NCBI RefSeq assembly: GCF_026914185.1
Contig: NC_070558.1
Span: 8,565,501-8,629,500, forward strand
DNA length: 64,000 nt
Source of the DNA: Puccinia triticina
Lineage: Eukaryota; Basidiomycota; Pucciniomycetes; Pucciniales; Pucciniaceae
Reading direction: 5' to 3'
The translations under genes and the position numbers were made by a program. Positions 33,925-43,078 of the stretch are shown here, one piece after another. Position 1 is the stretch's first letter; each line of letters begins with the position of its first letter. Under the pieces are notes generated by a model. That model was not told the origin of the DNA. It saw nothing but the letters and a program-made list of their open reading frames with translations, and ran no database searches.

Positions 33925-34068
33925 ATCAATAAAAGAGGTGGAAGGTATTGGGAGCACATGTCCCAACCAGGAATGGAAGGGAGGATGGTGTGGTGTATCA
34001 ATAGAATAGGTGGAAGGTATTGGGAGCACATGTCTCAACCAGGAATGGAAGGGAGGATGGTGTGGTGT
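33925..34068. repeat. tandem duplication, 2 x 72 bp
   Basis: Units start at 33925 and 33997 (ATCAATARAAKAGGTGGAAG...) and differ at only a few bases. No coding. Confidence 0.85.
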
Positions 34069-34376
34069 ATCAAGTAAGGCAGTGTTATAAGGTTATATTA
34101 CTTGTATAAGGTTATCTTATGTTTATAAGGGTGATATATTACTTAATAAGGCCCAAAGGTCTAGGATTCAGTATGATGGGATATGGATAGAAGTATTAAT
34201 TAGGTGAGGAGGAAGAAGGAAGGAAGGAGCAAGGTGGGAGGAGAGGCTTTGACCCCCAATATTGTGGATGGAAGAAGGAAACAGCTGGACATGCAGGCAT
34301 ATGGTAGGTTGCAGAAGGTTGTTTGGGTCACCTAGCAACACATGATATCATGCAGTGCAGCATATGCAGGCAGATA

Positions 34377-36365
34377 TGGTGCATCAAGCCTGTTTGGGCA
34401 CTTGCCCAAGTTCCGCGTGTAAATCGACAAGTTTGCGTGCCCAGGCCAAAGCCCGCTGGGCCGAGTCCCAAGCGCGCGTGGCCTAGACACAAGTTCTGCT
34501 TGCACATAGCCAAGTTTGGGGAGTTAGGGGACAAGTCCCGCTGGGCCGGTGCCCAAGAATATGTGCCACGCACACCGAGTGATGCCCCCAATAGCTCAAA
34601 GGGGTGCATCACTCCGGTAAATAACTCACAAACAACTAACAAGAAGGAGGGGGGGTAGGATATTATATTTCTGACTGTTTCTACATTCATGACATGATTT
34701 TTTTTCTGTTTTTTGTGGTTTTCAGTTTTTTTTGTTGTTGTTGTGAGAGAAAAAAGAAAAAAATTACTTGTGAGGCGGGGGCGATAATATAGCCCCAGTA
34801 ATTTGTTGATATTCTAAACAAGGGCAATAGAGTCGCCGACAATGATTGAAGAAATTGAGTGATTTTTCCGGGGTGATTGTTGTTTCAATCCCTTGGTTGA
34901 TTTCTTCAACCATTGCCTGTCAATTGGGCGGCTCCTTTGATTGAACCCACGACTTTATTGAATGGAACAAGTATTCAATTGGATTCAAAAATGGCGAGTA
35001 GGGGGGGAGGAACTCGATGTCAATGTCCTTTGACTCCTTGATTGAGGTTTAGACCTCTTGAAACCAATCACCCCCGTGGATTGAGGCGTTGTCCATGATG
35101 ACAACACTGCCTTTTGGCAGCCTGGAAGCAAGACTGCCAAGGAAGAGGCAGAAGTCATCTGCCCCAACCCCTTTGGCCATCCTACCATTGGCGTTGCAGA
35201 GCTCGTGATACTCGAAACCTGTCTCTGAGAGCGCCCCTATCAAAGTGACCTGCTTGACATTGGGAACAAGGCTCAAGACAGCGGGTTGACCTTAAGCCAA
35301 CCAAAATAAACATAACTACATTATTTTCAATTCAAGAAAACAGAGAAAGAAAATAAAGACACACCAGATGGGGCATAGCCATGTGATCGGCCTGAGTGAA
35401 GGTCAAAGCCAGCTTCATCAACAAAAACCTGCTTACGTCCAAGATCAAGACCACGCCGGTTGACGAAGTTGGCTCACTGCTTGAGAAGCTTGGGCTTATT
35501 CCATGCAGCTGGGATTTTAGTGACCTGCTTCCATGATATATCCATATCATGGATCAGGTCACTAACAGCCTGGGTGCTGACCTTGACGTCAAAAGTGTCT
35601 TTGAGGTATTGGACAAGCTCAGGGAGTGTGACAGTAGATCGTTCCTCAAGTTGAATGAGGAGGTTGGTCTTCATGTTGTCTGTGAACTTGGAGGGTTGCT
35701 TTTTGAAGGTTTTGACGTTGTTCGGATCTCCCTGACGATCCGCTGGACAGCTCGGCACGAAACTTTGAAGGCTCTTGTAGCCTGAGCAATTTTCATTTGT
35801 CCGCTTGAAACGTTTTCGCAAATGAGTTGACAAACCTCGGGCTTGATGATGCCGTTTGGCTTGCGGGAGGTGTGTTGAAGTCAATCATTTTGGTAGGTCA
35901 GATTCTTTTCAAAGTTTTCTTTTCCTTTTTTTGACTGCTGTGTGCTGACGGAGCTCCTGGAGCCGCTTCATGAGTGAGTCCTCCTCCTGTTTGTTTGCTT
36001 GGATCCGCAGATCCTCCACCGACATGACAGGATCCATTGTTGGTTCCTGGTCAAAAAATCAAACAGAAATGACAGTAAAAAGGGAAAAACAAAGTGTTAA
36101 AATTCCAGAAAAGGTAGTCAAAACCATCCAGGAGGATAAAAAACCGTACATACCGACATAGGTGCGTTGTGTTGTGGTGTTGTGTACCGAATGGGTGATG
36201 GGTGGCTTGAGGAGCTTGAAACCAAATCGGCCAAGCGGTTGTGTAGGCTCACCCGGGGCTTGGCTCTGTGCCAAGATTTGGGCCCCGCGGAACCCGCCCA
36301 ATCCAGCCCGCTGTGCACACTCCCAAGCTCGCGTGGCCAAGTGCCCAGACGGGATTGATACACCA
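34377..36365. mobile_element. Tc1/mariner element, 1989 bp, TA TSD
   Basis: TA at 34375-34376 and 36366-36367. The TIRs start TGGTGCATCAAGCCTGTTTG and TGGTGTATCAATCCCGTCTG, followed by conserved GGGCACTTG, about 30 bp in all. The minus-strand transposase pseudogene is inside. Its target is intact on both sides, so the ends are complete. Confidence 0.9.
34764..35884 (-). pseudogene. Tc1/IS630-type transposase, broken
   Basis: N-terminal helix-turn-helix sequence (KPEVCQLICENVSSGQMKIA..., KVSCRAVQRIVREIRTTSK) lies in one frame. A frameshift near 35690 leads to KFTDNMKTNLLIQLEERSTV and the winged part (STQAVSDLIHDMDISWKQVT). TGA follows LLKQ before ANFVNRRGLD, at an expected Arg. DDE motifs: FVDEAGFDLH, then after an intron (GTGTGT donor about 35365, acceptor about 35292) VIMDNASIHGG, then PPYSPFLNPIE. 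TAA after WFQEV (Gln expected) and TGA after KEPPN (Arg expected) give further breaks. All three catalytic acids survive but the protein cannot be made. Confidence 0.8.
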
Positions 36366-36385
36366 TAAGGTGTTCAAGGAGTTTT

Positions 36386-36536
36386 CCTGCAGAATCAATT
36401 ACATCATTCTTTGGCAGGCAGTACAACACATGCATATATTGCTGTGCAACTGATATCCCCTCCTGCAGAATCCATTACCTCATTTTTGGCAGGCAGTGCA
36501 ACACATGCATATCTTGATGTGCAACTGATATCCCCT
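36386..36536. repeat. tandem duplication, 2 x about 76 bp
   Basis: Two units starting CCTGCAGAATCMATTAC at 36386 and 36462, sharing GGCAGGCAGTRCAACACATG and CAACTGATATCCCCT. They lie just right of the Tc1 element, in the TG...CA element. Confidence 0.8.
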
Positions 36537-36659
36537 GCAGAAAATATCCCTCACAAGGAGTTCCCCTGGAGCTAAATTCACTCACCCTTCAATATAGAAG
36601 GAGGCCTCTTTCCCCCCCTCATCAGATCTGTTCCCCATCAGCTTAGGAAGGTTTGGTCA

Positions 36660-36770
36660 CAGTTGTTAGTTTAGTTACAGTGGTAGTTTAGTGGTAGTTT
36701 AGTGGTAGTTTAGTGGTATTGGTAGTGTCAAGTTTGAATTAGTAGTAGTAGTAGTAGTAGTCAGGAGCTC
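36660..36770. repeat. short tandem repeats (GTGGTAGTTTA, AGT)
   Basis: Three units of GTGGTAGTTTA followed by an (AGT) run at about 36737-36760. A second AGT-rich patch with similar flanks (CAGGAGCTCTAGTATTGAT) is at about 36850-36890, so 36735-36800 and 36850-36920 are diverged duplicates. Confidence 0.7.
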
Positions 36771-37049
36771 TAATAGTAATCAAAGTGCCTTGTCAAGAGA
36801 TTGTTAAGGTAGGGATTATTACCAACTTCATCAACAACAATTATAACAACTAGTAGTAGTAGCGTAGTAGCAACCAGGAGCTCTAGTATTGATTAAAGTG
36901 CCTTATCAAGAGATTTTCTAAGGAAGAGATCATTACCAACCTTCTCATCAACAACCCATCATCAACAACAATTGTATCTTACATAATTAATCCCACTGGA
37001 TTATATTATCCCCCATCATCAGAAGTTGTAACAGATCTGCAAGAATAGT

Positions 37050-39616
37050 CACCAGGGAAAAGAAGTAGTCACTTGATGGCAAGTGACATGACACAGCTTT
37101 GTTTTCAGCTCCAACACTGCTCCAATGCTGCTCCTCTCCACCAGCACATCCGGGGCTCACATGATAGGTGTCAGGATCAAAGCACTCAATGTGAAAAAAC
37201 CAGATGATGCTCAGCTTTGGCCCTGGCCCAGCTGATGCTCAGCTTTGGCCCTGGCCCAGCTGATGCTCAGCTTTGGCCCTGGCCCAGCTGATGCTCAGCT
37301 TTGGCCCTGGCCCAGCTGATGCTCAGCTTTGGCCCTGGCCCAGCTGATGCTCAGCTTTGGCCCTGGCCCAGCTGATGCTCAGCTTTGGCCCTGGCCCAGC
37401 TGATGCTCAGCTTTGGCCCTGGCCCAGCTGATGCTCAGCTTTGGCCCTGGCCCAGCTGATGCTCAGCTTTGGCCCTGGCCCAGCTGATGCTCAGCTTTGG
37501 CCCTGGCCCAGCTGATGCTCAGCTTTGGCCCTGGCCCAGCTGATGCTCAGCTTTGGCCCTGGCCCAGCTGATGCTCAGCTTTGGCCCTGGCCCAGCTGAT
37601 GCTCAGCTTTGGCCCTGGCCCAGCTGATGCTCAGCTTTGGCCCTGGCCCAGCTGATGCTCAGCTTTGGCCCTGGCCCAGCTGATGCTCAGCTTTGGCCCT
37701 GGCCCAGCTGATGCTCAGCTTTGGCCCTGGCCCAGCTGATGCTCAGCTTTGGCCCTGGCCCAGCTGATGCTCAGCTTTGGCCCTGGCCCAGCTGATGCTC
37801 AGCTTTGGCCCTGGCCCAGCTGATGCTCAGCTTTGGCCCTGGCCCAGCTGATGCTCAGCTTTGGCCCTGGCCCAGCTGATGCTCAGCTTTGGCCCTGGCC
37901 CAGCTGATGCTCAGCTTTGGCCCTGGCCCAGCTGATGCTCAGCTTTGGCCCTGGCCCAGCTGATGCTCAGCTTTGGCCCTGGCCCAGCTGATGCTCAGCT
38001 TTGGCCCTGGCCCAGCTGATGCTCAGCTTTGGCCCTGGCCCAGCTGATGCTCAGCTTTGGCCCTGGCCCAGCTGATGCTCAGCTTTGGCCCTGGCCCAGC
38101 TGATGCTCAGCTTTGGCCCTGGCCCAGCTGATGCTCAGCTTTGGCCCTGGCCCAGCTGATGCTCAGCTTTGGCCCTGGCCCAGCTGATGCTCAGCTTTGG
38201 CCCTGGCCCAGCTGATGCTCAGCTTTGGCCCTGGCCCAGCTGATGCTCAGCTTTGGCCCTGGCCCAGCTGATGCTCAGCTTTGGCCCTGGCCCAGCTGAT
38301 GCTCAGCTTTGGCCCTGGCCCAGCTGATGCTCAGCTTTGGCCCTGGCCCAGCTGATGCTCAGCTTTGGCCCTGGCCCAGCTGATGCTCAGCTTTGGCCCT
38401 GGCCCAGCTGATGCTCAGCTTTGGCCCTGGCCCAGCTGATGCTCAGCTTTGGCCCTGGCCCAGCTGATGCTCAGCTTTGGCCCTGGCCCAGCTGATGCTC
38501 AGCTTTGGCCCTGGCCCAGCTGATGCTCAGCTTTGGCCCTGGCCCAGCTGATGCTCAGCTTTGGCCCTGGCCCAGCTGATGCTCAGCTTTGGCCCTGGCC
38601 CAGCTGATGCTCAGCTTTGGCCCTGGCCCAGCTGATGCTCAGCTTTGGCCCTGGACCAGCTGATGCTCAGCTTTGGCCCTGGCCCAGCTGATGCTCAGCT
38701 TTGGCCCTGGCCCAGCTGATGCTCAGCTTTGGCCCTGGCCCAGCTGATGCTCAGCTTTGGCCCTGGCCCAGCTGATGCTCAGCTTTGGCCCTGGCCCAGC
38801 TGATGCTCAGCTTTGGCCCTGGCCCAGCTGATGCTCAGCTTTGGCCCTGGCCCAGCTGATGCTCAGCTTTGGCCCTGGCCCAGCTGATGCTCAGCTTTGG
38901 CCCTGGCCCAGCTGATGCTCAGCTTTGGCCCTGGCCCAGCTGATGCTCAGCTTTGGCCCTGGCCCAGCTGATGCTCAGCTTTTACCCTGGCTCAGCTGAT
39001 GCTCAGTTTTTCCCCTGGCCCAGCTGATGCTCAGCTTTGGAACTGGCCACCTGATGAGCATCTTTGACCCTGGCACAGTTGATGCTCAGCCTTGACTGTG
39101 GCTCAGCTGATGCTCATCTTTGGCCCTAGCCTAGCTGATTTTCAGCTCTTATCCTGTCCAAGCTGATTCCTATCTTTTTCCCTGGCCTGGCTCAGCTGAT
39201 ACTCAGCAAGCTGAGCATCAGCTGGGACAGGACTAGGAGAAGGCTGAGCAAGGACTGGTACAAAGCTGAGCATCAGCTGTGCCAGAACTAGTAAAAAGCT
39301 GAGCATCACCTGGGAAAGGACTGATCAAAAGGCTTTATCCCAATTCTGAGAGTGAGCTGCGTGAAAAAGCTGAGTATGAGCTGGGCAGAAAAGCTGAGTA
39401 TGAGCTGGGTACCAAAGCTGAGTATCAGCTGGACAGAACTGAGGATCAGTTGGGCTCATCAAAAACTGAACAGGACCTCCTTGGTAAATTCTGGAAGTTG
39501 AGGAGATGGTTGGAGATTGGGGTAGATAGTGGATAGATATTGGATAGATGGTGGTTAGCTGGCTTGAGCTGGTGTAATGTCACTTGTCATCAACTGACTA
39601 TTATATTTTCCTGGTG
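37050..39616 (+). mobile_element. CACTA-like non-autonomous element, 2567 bp, AGT TSD, copy 1
   Basis: Starts CACCAGGGAAAAGAAGTAGT and ends CTATTATATTTTCCTGGTG. The TIR is about 45 bp with some mismatches (inner shared CAAGTGACAT). AGT lies on both sides (37047-37049, 39617-39619). CACCA/TGGTG termini and a 3-bp TSD fit the CACTA (CMC, En/Spm) superfamily. No transposase is present. The interior is dominated by the 28-bp minisatellite, followed on the right (39215-39470) by degenerate units in opposite orientation, as in CACTA subterminal repeats. A second copy is at 54995-56245. Confidence 0.75.
37205..38980 (+). repeat. 28-bp minisatellite, about 63 near-perfect copies
   Basis: The unit is CAGCTGATGCTCAGCTTTGG plus CCCTGGCC. 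Only one substitution was noticed across about 1776 bp (38655). The unit has internal palindromes (CAGCTG, AGCTGATGCTCAGCT). Degenerate units continue to about 39215. No spacers, so it is not CRISPR. No open frame runs the full length of the array. Confidence 0.97.
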
Positions 39617-39619
39617 AGT

Positions 39620-39956
39620 GATTTGAGGTATCTAGGTCTGATAGAGATTACTATACAAAAGTAAGATCTATCATGGAATCAGCCAAATATTTATAAATAT
39701 TGATTACAAGACTCTTAGTTATTTGCATAGTACCATTAGAGGGGCAGGTCTTTCAAACCACCCGTAAGTTGTAATGGCCTTTCAACCTATTAGCAATTCA
39801 TTTCCCCCTCAGAGGATATTTTAACCAAACAAAACACTTAGTGTCCCACAAGAGTCCCTACACCGGTGTAAGACTCAAAAGTGTTCCTGAGAACCTTTTG
39901 CTGAATGGAGAAGGGGATGATGGAGGTGCAAACTCTGCCCTTCTACACTATCAGAT

Positions 39957-39988
<32 letters not shown>

Positions 39989-40777
39989 TTAATGAAGTGA
40001 TAGGGTTGGTTGGTTCAAGATGAGCTTGTTGATGACACTGAATAAATTGTTGTTATTGTTAATGTAAGGGTTGTTATGTATGTAGGCTGTTAAGTATATG
40101 TAAGACTGTAAATGTCAAAGTTGGGGTGACTGTGATTGGTGAGTGATGAACTGAGGAGCTGACAACTGGGGAGGAGAGAGCTCCTTATATAGACAAAAGT
40201 GGATCCCCAGAGGGCTTGTGGGTTAGGGTTTCAACTAATCTAGACAACAGTGTGAGGGATTTTAGCTGGTGAGAATAGATACAAATGATGTCATACTGTG
40301 TCAGGGGTACATAAATGATGTCATAAGAATGCAGTAGGGCCGCATGAAGGCTGCGTAAAGTGACAGTAGACTGCATGAGTTGACAAGTGGATGCAGGGGG
40401 TGCATAAATGAAGTCTGAGGCTGCAGAGTCAGTGTGTGATGACATCATAATATGGAAATAGAAGAGTACTTGATAATATGTAATGACTGTAGTCTGATGG
40501 GGAGATGTATGTTTGTATCCTGTGATTTGTATAAGCATAATGCTGTGATCCTTGACTTGAGGCTTGTGACAGGCTGGTGACTGTGTATGTTGAACGTGTG
40601 ATGGGTGTCCAGTGTCCAAAGAAGTGTAGGTTTCAATCCAGAGGAGCTCCAGTGGTGACTAGGGGTAAAATTGGCCGTAGAATCCATTTCTGAGGTCTGT
40701 TTGATGGTATCTTGAGGCGTATTGTGAGTAAGTATAGGTATAAGAAAAAAACTTTTGATTTTTCACTTTTCCGTCTA
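39620..40777. other. right part of TG...CA element C, no recognisable gene
   Basis: A 60-codon frame at 39841-40021 and a 144-codon minus frame at 40185-40619 show no motif. CACTTTACGCAGCC- and TGATGTCAT-type repeats are present. Possibly an LTR or leader. Confidence 0.4.
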
Positions 40778-40810
40778 CCACACCGGGCTGTGTGATTATT
40801 GATTAGAGAT

Positions 40811-41035
40811 TAGAGATGGCCATTTTGCACCCACTGGCGGGTACCCGCCACCCTTCACAAGGCAACTGTGTGCCCCTGCAGGTAACCATGGTGGTTTTGG
40901 ATGTTCAATCCTAGTAAAAATTCAAGGAATTTGCTCCACAACAGCCCTGGGTACCTGCCAGGGCACAAAGTTGCATCCTGAAAGGTGGCGGGTACCCGCC
41001 AGCGGGTGCAAAATGGCCACGGGTACCTGCTCGGC
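40811..41035. repeat. hAT-type fragment with TAGAGATGGCCATTTTGCACCC end
   Basis: Begins TAGAGATGGCC and has an inverted block (GCGGGTACCCGCC and GGTGCAAAATGGCCA) ending near 41025-41035. The end sequence is of the hAT kind. No matching TSD was found on the right, so it is called truncated. Confidence 0.55.
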
Positions 41036-41091
41036 GGGTGCAGGTGTTGTGTTTTGCCTTATGGACTGTTGATTCAGGCAGAGGTGCATCC

Positions 41092-42368
41092 AAAAAAGGG
41101 TAGTTACGTTATGTTGCATTATCGGCGCAATTTTGGTAACTTAACTACCCCCTTAACAATGTAATTTAACGCAATAACGGACCATTTAAGGCTTTTTTGC
41201 CTCATTTTTTGCCTGTTATCAGGGGCTCCGTGCGCCCGGTGTGGTAAGCCAATCCTGATCTACCCAGAAAACCAGCAACCATCAATCACAAGGCTGTCAC
41301 ACCTCAAGACTAAATCCCATACCTCTGGCCACCTTGTCAGCAAAGCTCAAGGCCCTCAACATCCCCACTCAATGGTCATACCCTGGATGATAGTATTTCC
41401 TCTTCCCACACTCCCCCTCTCTTGGATAAACCCTCTCCCTAGTCTCAAACATCTATCCAGATCACATGTTACCCCCTTCTTCCAGTGTTTCCTTAGATCC
41501 ATGTGCTCAAAGATGTATAAGCACCCTTGAAACCCTTTACCCTCCAAACCCAGCATGATGCACATTATACTAGACATAGCCCTAAACCTCACCTAGATTA
41601 TTACTTCCTGAAACACCTGACTCCTCCTATCTTATATCCCTAGATTACTTCTTCATGAAACACTTCCTGAAACTCCTAACTCCTCCTATCTTAGAGCATA
41701 GAATATTCTACCCCTGTTATGTCTCACATATCCCCTCCTCCAACTAGGAAGATTGCACCATAGCCCCCAGAAGATGGCATCATCCCCACCCACTATTACA
41801 CCATCATGTGACTCCTTGACCCACTACTCTGACCACATGGCTGTTTCATCCTATAGAAGTAGAATGTTCTATGCTTCCCTTCAGGTTATCCTTGTTTCCT
41901 TGTGGCTCCTCTTTCTTGTGTATATAAACTGGGTTGTTTTCCTCTTCATTTTTTCCCCATCAGATCCTGTCAAAGTAATTCAGATCACTGGTCACCTATC
42001 ATTAGCCTTGCTTATGCCAATAAATCAGATTGGACAAGCTTGTTATCTGTGTACAAAATATTAGATTAGTTGAAGAGTAACCCTCAAGACATACCTCAAG
42101 AATCCTCTATAGCCACACCTTTCCATAATAGTCCACACTCTTATATCTTTTTCTTGTTCCAAGAGAGGCAGCCCATTAAAGCACCATTCCCTCTCCAGCT
42201 CTATTCATCCCAAAAGTAGTTCCACACCGGATAACGCAATGAGCATAAAAAAAGCGGCTTAATGTGGTGCAATAACGTAGTTGCACCAGCGTTACGCGTA
42301 GATAACGACAAAAATTCTGTTACATTACTGTTATCTACGTGTTACACGTAGTGTAACTACCCTTTGTT
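41092..42368. mobile_element. Mutator-like MITE (286 bp) split by a TG...CA element, 9-bp TSD
   Basis: GGTGCATCC at 41083-41091 and 42369-42377. The ends AAAAAAGGGTAGTTAC and GTAACTACCCTTTGTT form a TIR of about 16 bp. Removing 41240-42226 and one CCGG leaves about 286 bp. A perfect 9-bp TSD is typical of MULEs. No coding. The interior has GTAACG/CGTTAC-type motifs. Confidence 0.8.
41240..42226. mobile_element. TG...CA element A, 987 bp, CCGG TSD
   Basis: CCGG at 41236-41239 and 42227-42230. Starts TGTGGTAAGCC and ends GTAGTTCCACA. The right end (AGCTCTATTC...GTAGTTCCACA) matches element B at 60923-61885. C/T-rich, no gene: the 103-codon frame at 41753-42064 has a hydrophobic stretch but no family. 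Solo LTR or Ginger-like non-autonomous element. Confidence 0.8.
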
Positions 42369-42695
42369 GGTGCATCCTATGCTGCCAATATAGGCCCAAG
42401 CTGCAGTACTGGTTTTAAACATACCAATTTGGTCTGAAAAATATTTGCAGAACAATTTGAAATGGTTTTGGAAACTGTTTGGGTGCTCCTTAGTTTTTGG
42501 CAACAGAATTGGTCTGCAAACCAAATTCAGATGGGTTTGGTTCCAAAAACTACTCACAACCACCTCAAAAGGTAATTTTGGGGTCCCTCCCTGTCTGCCC
42601 TTGCAAGGTAGCCATGGCAGCATCTGGCCAGATCCTCAGCTACACTCCCACTTTTCTATACTAGTTTTAGCAATGTTTTGGACCTTGAACATGTA

Positions 42696-42837
42696 TGGTA
42701 TTCAAAATTGCATAAGATTTTTCTACATAAAATCATAAACTGCAATTTTGGCTGGGAGATGTCACTTTAAGTTTTATGCACTGACATCTCCCAGCCAAAA
42801 TTGGTTTTATGATTGACATATGCAATTTTGAATACCA
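42696..42837. mobile_element. MITE family A, copy 2, 142 bp, TA TSD
   Basis: Same ends as 30030-30186 (TGGTATTCAAAATTGCAT) with TA at 42694-42695 and 42838-42839. Shorter by a small deletion near the right arm (the GATTTTATGTAAATAG segment of copy 1 is missing). Confidence 0.9.
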
Positions 42838-42844
42838 TAATGGA

Positions 42845-43078
42845 AAAAGAAAGGGTCTAGGGCAGGTGCTGAGGTAGCCAAGTGTCTTACACTTCAAAGT
42901 AGAAGACTGAGCCAGGGTCTAGTTCCCAAGTATCCAATAACAACACAAATTTGGGTTCCCGGCCAGACCCCCACTTGTGAGAATAAAGGCTGGTATGTCG
43001 GTTGAAATGTCCGCTAACCACCCTCTTCAAGAATATATGTGTCTGGGCTGAGTGATTATTGGTGTCTTGGCTCCACAC
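42845..43078 (-). repeat. gypsy-like LTR end and leader, interrupted by hAT
   Basis: 42977-43078 matches the LTR fragment at 33577; on the minus strand the LTR ends ...CCAGCCTTTATTCTCACA and is followed by a GTGGGGGTCTGGCCGGGAAC leader (about 42930-42970). The hAT element at 43079 splits it; the rest continues from 46562. LTR assignment is by position and ends only. Confidence 0.5.

Larger units (their letters stand above)
33648..40782. mobile_element. TG...CA element C with CCGG TSD, carrying Tc1 and CACTA-like insertions
   Basis: Starts TGTGGTGCTCCATT and ends TACCACA, with CCGG at 33644-33647 and 40783-40786. Joining the flanks recreates a sequence present uninterrupted at about 42977-43060 (there CTGG), so the whole span is one insertion. 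It was later hit by a Tc1/mariner element (34377-36365) and a CACTA-like element (37050-39616). Without these it is about 2.57 kb. Shared ends and 4-bp TSD tie it to 41240-42226 and 60923-61885. An LTR element with TRIM/LARD-like gene-poor content, or a Ginger-type transposon, are the two readings. A small frame near 39841-40021 is not recognisable. Confidence 0.7.

Noticed and set aside
37205..38980. Long regular array considered as a CRISPR array
   Set aside because: There are no spacers; unit follows unit directly with a 28-bp period, in a fungal genome. It is a minisatellite.
39841..40619. Possible gag or other gene at the right end of element C
   Set aside because: No zinc knuckle, capsid-like or other motif; frames are 60-144 codons on opposite strands.
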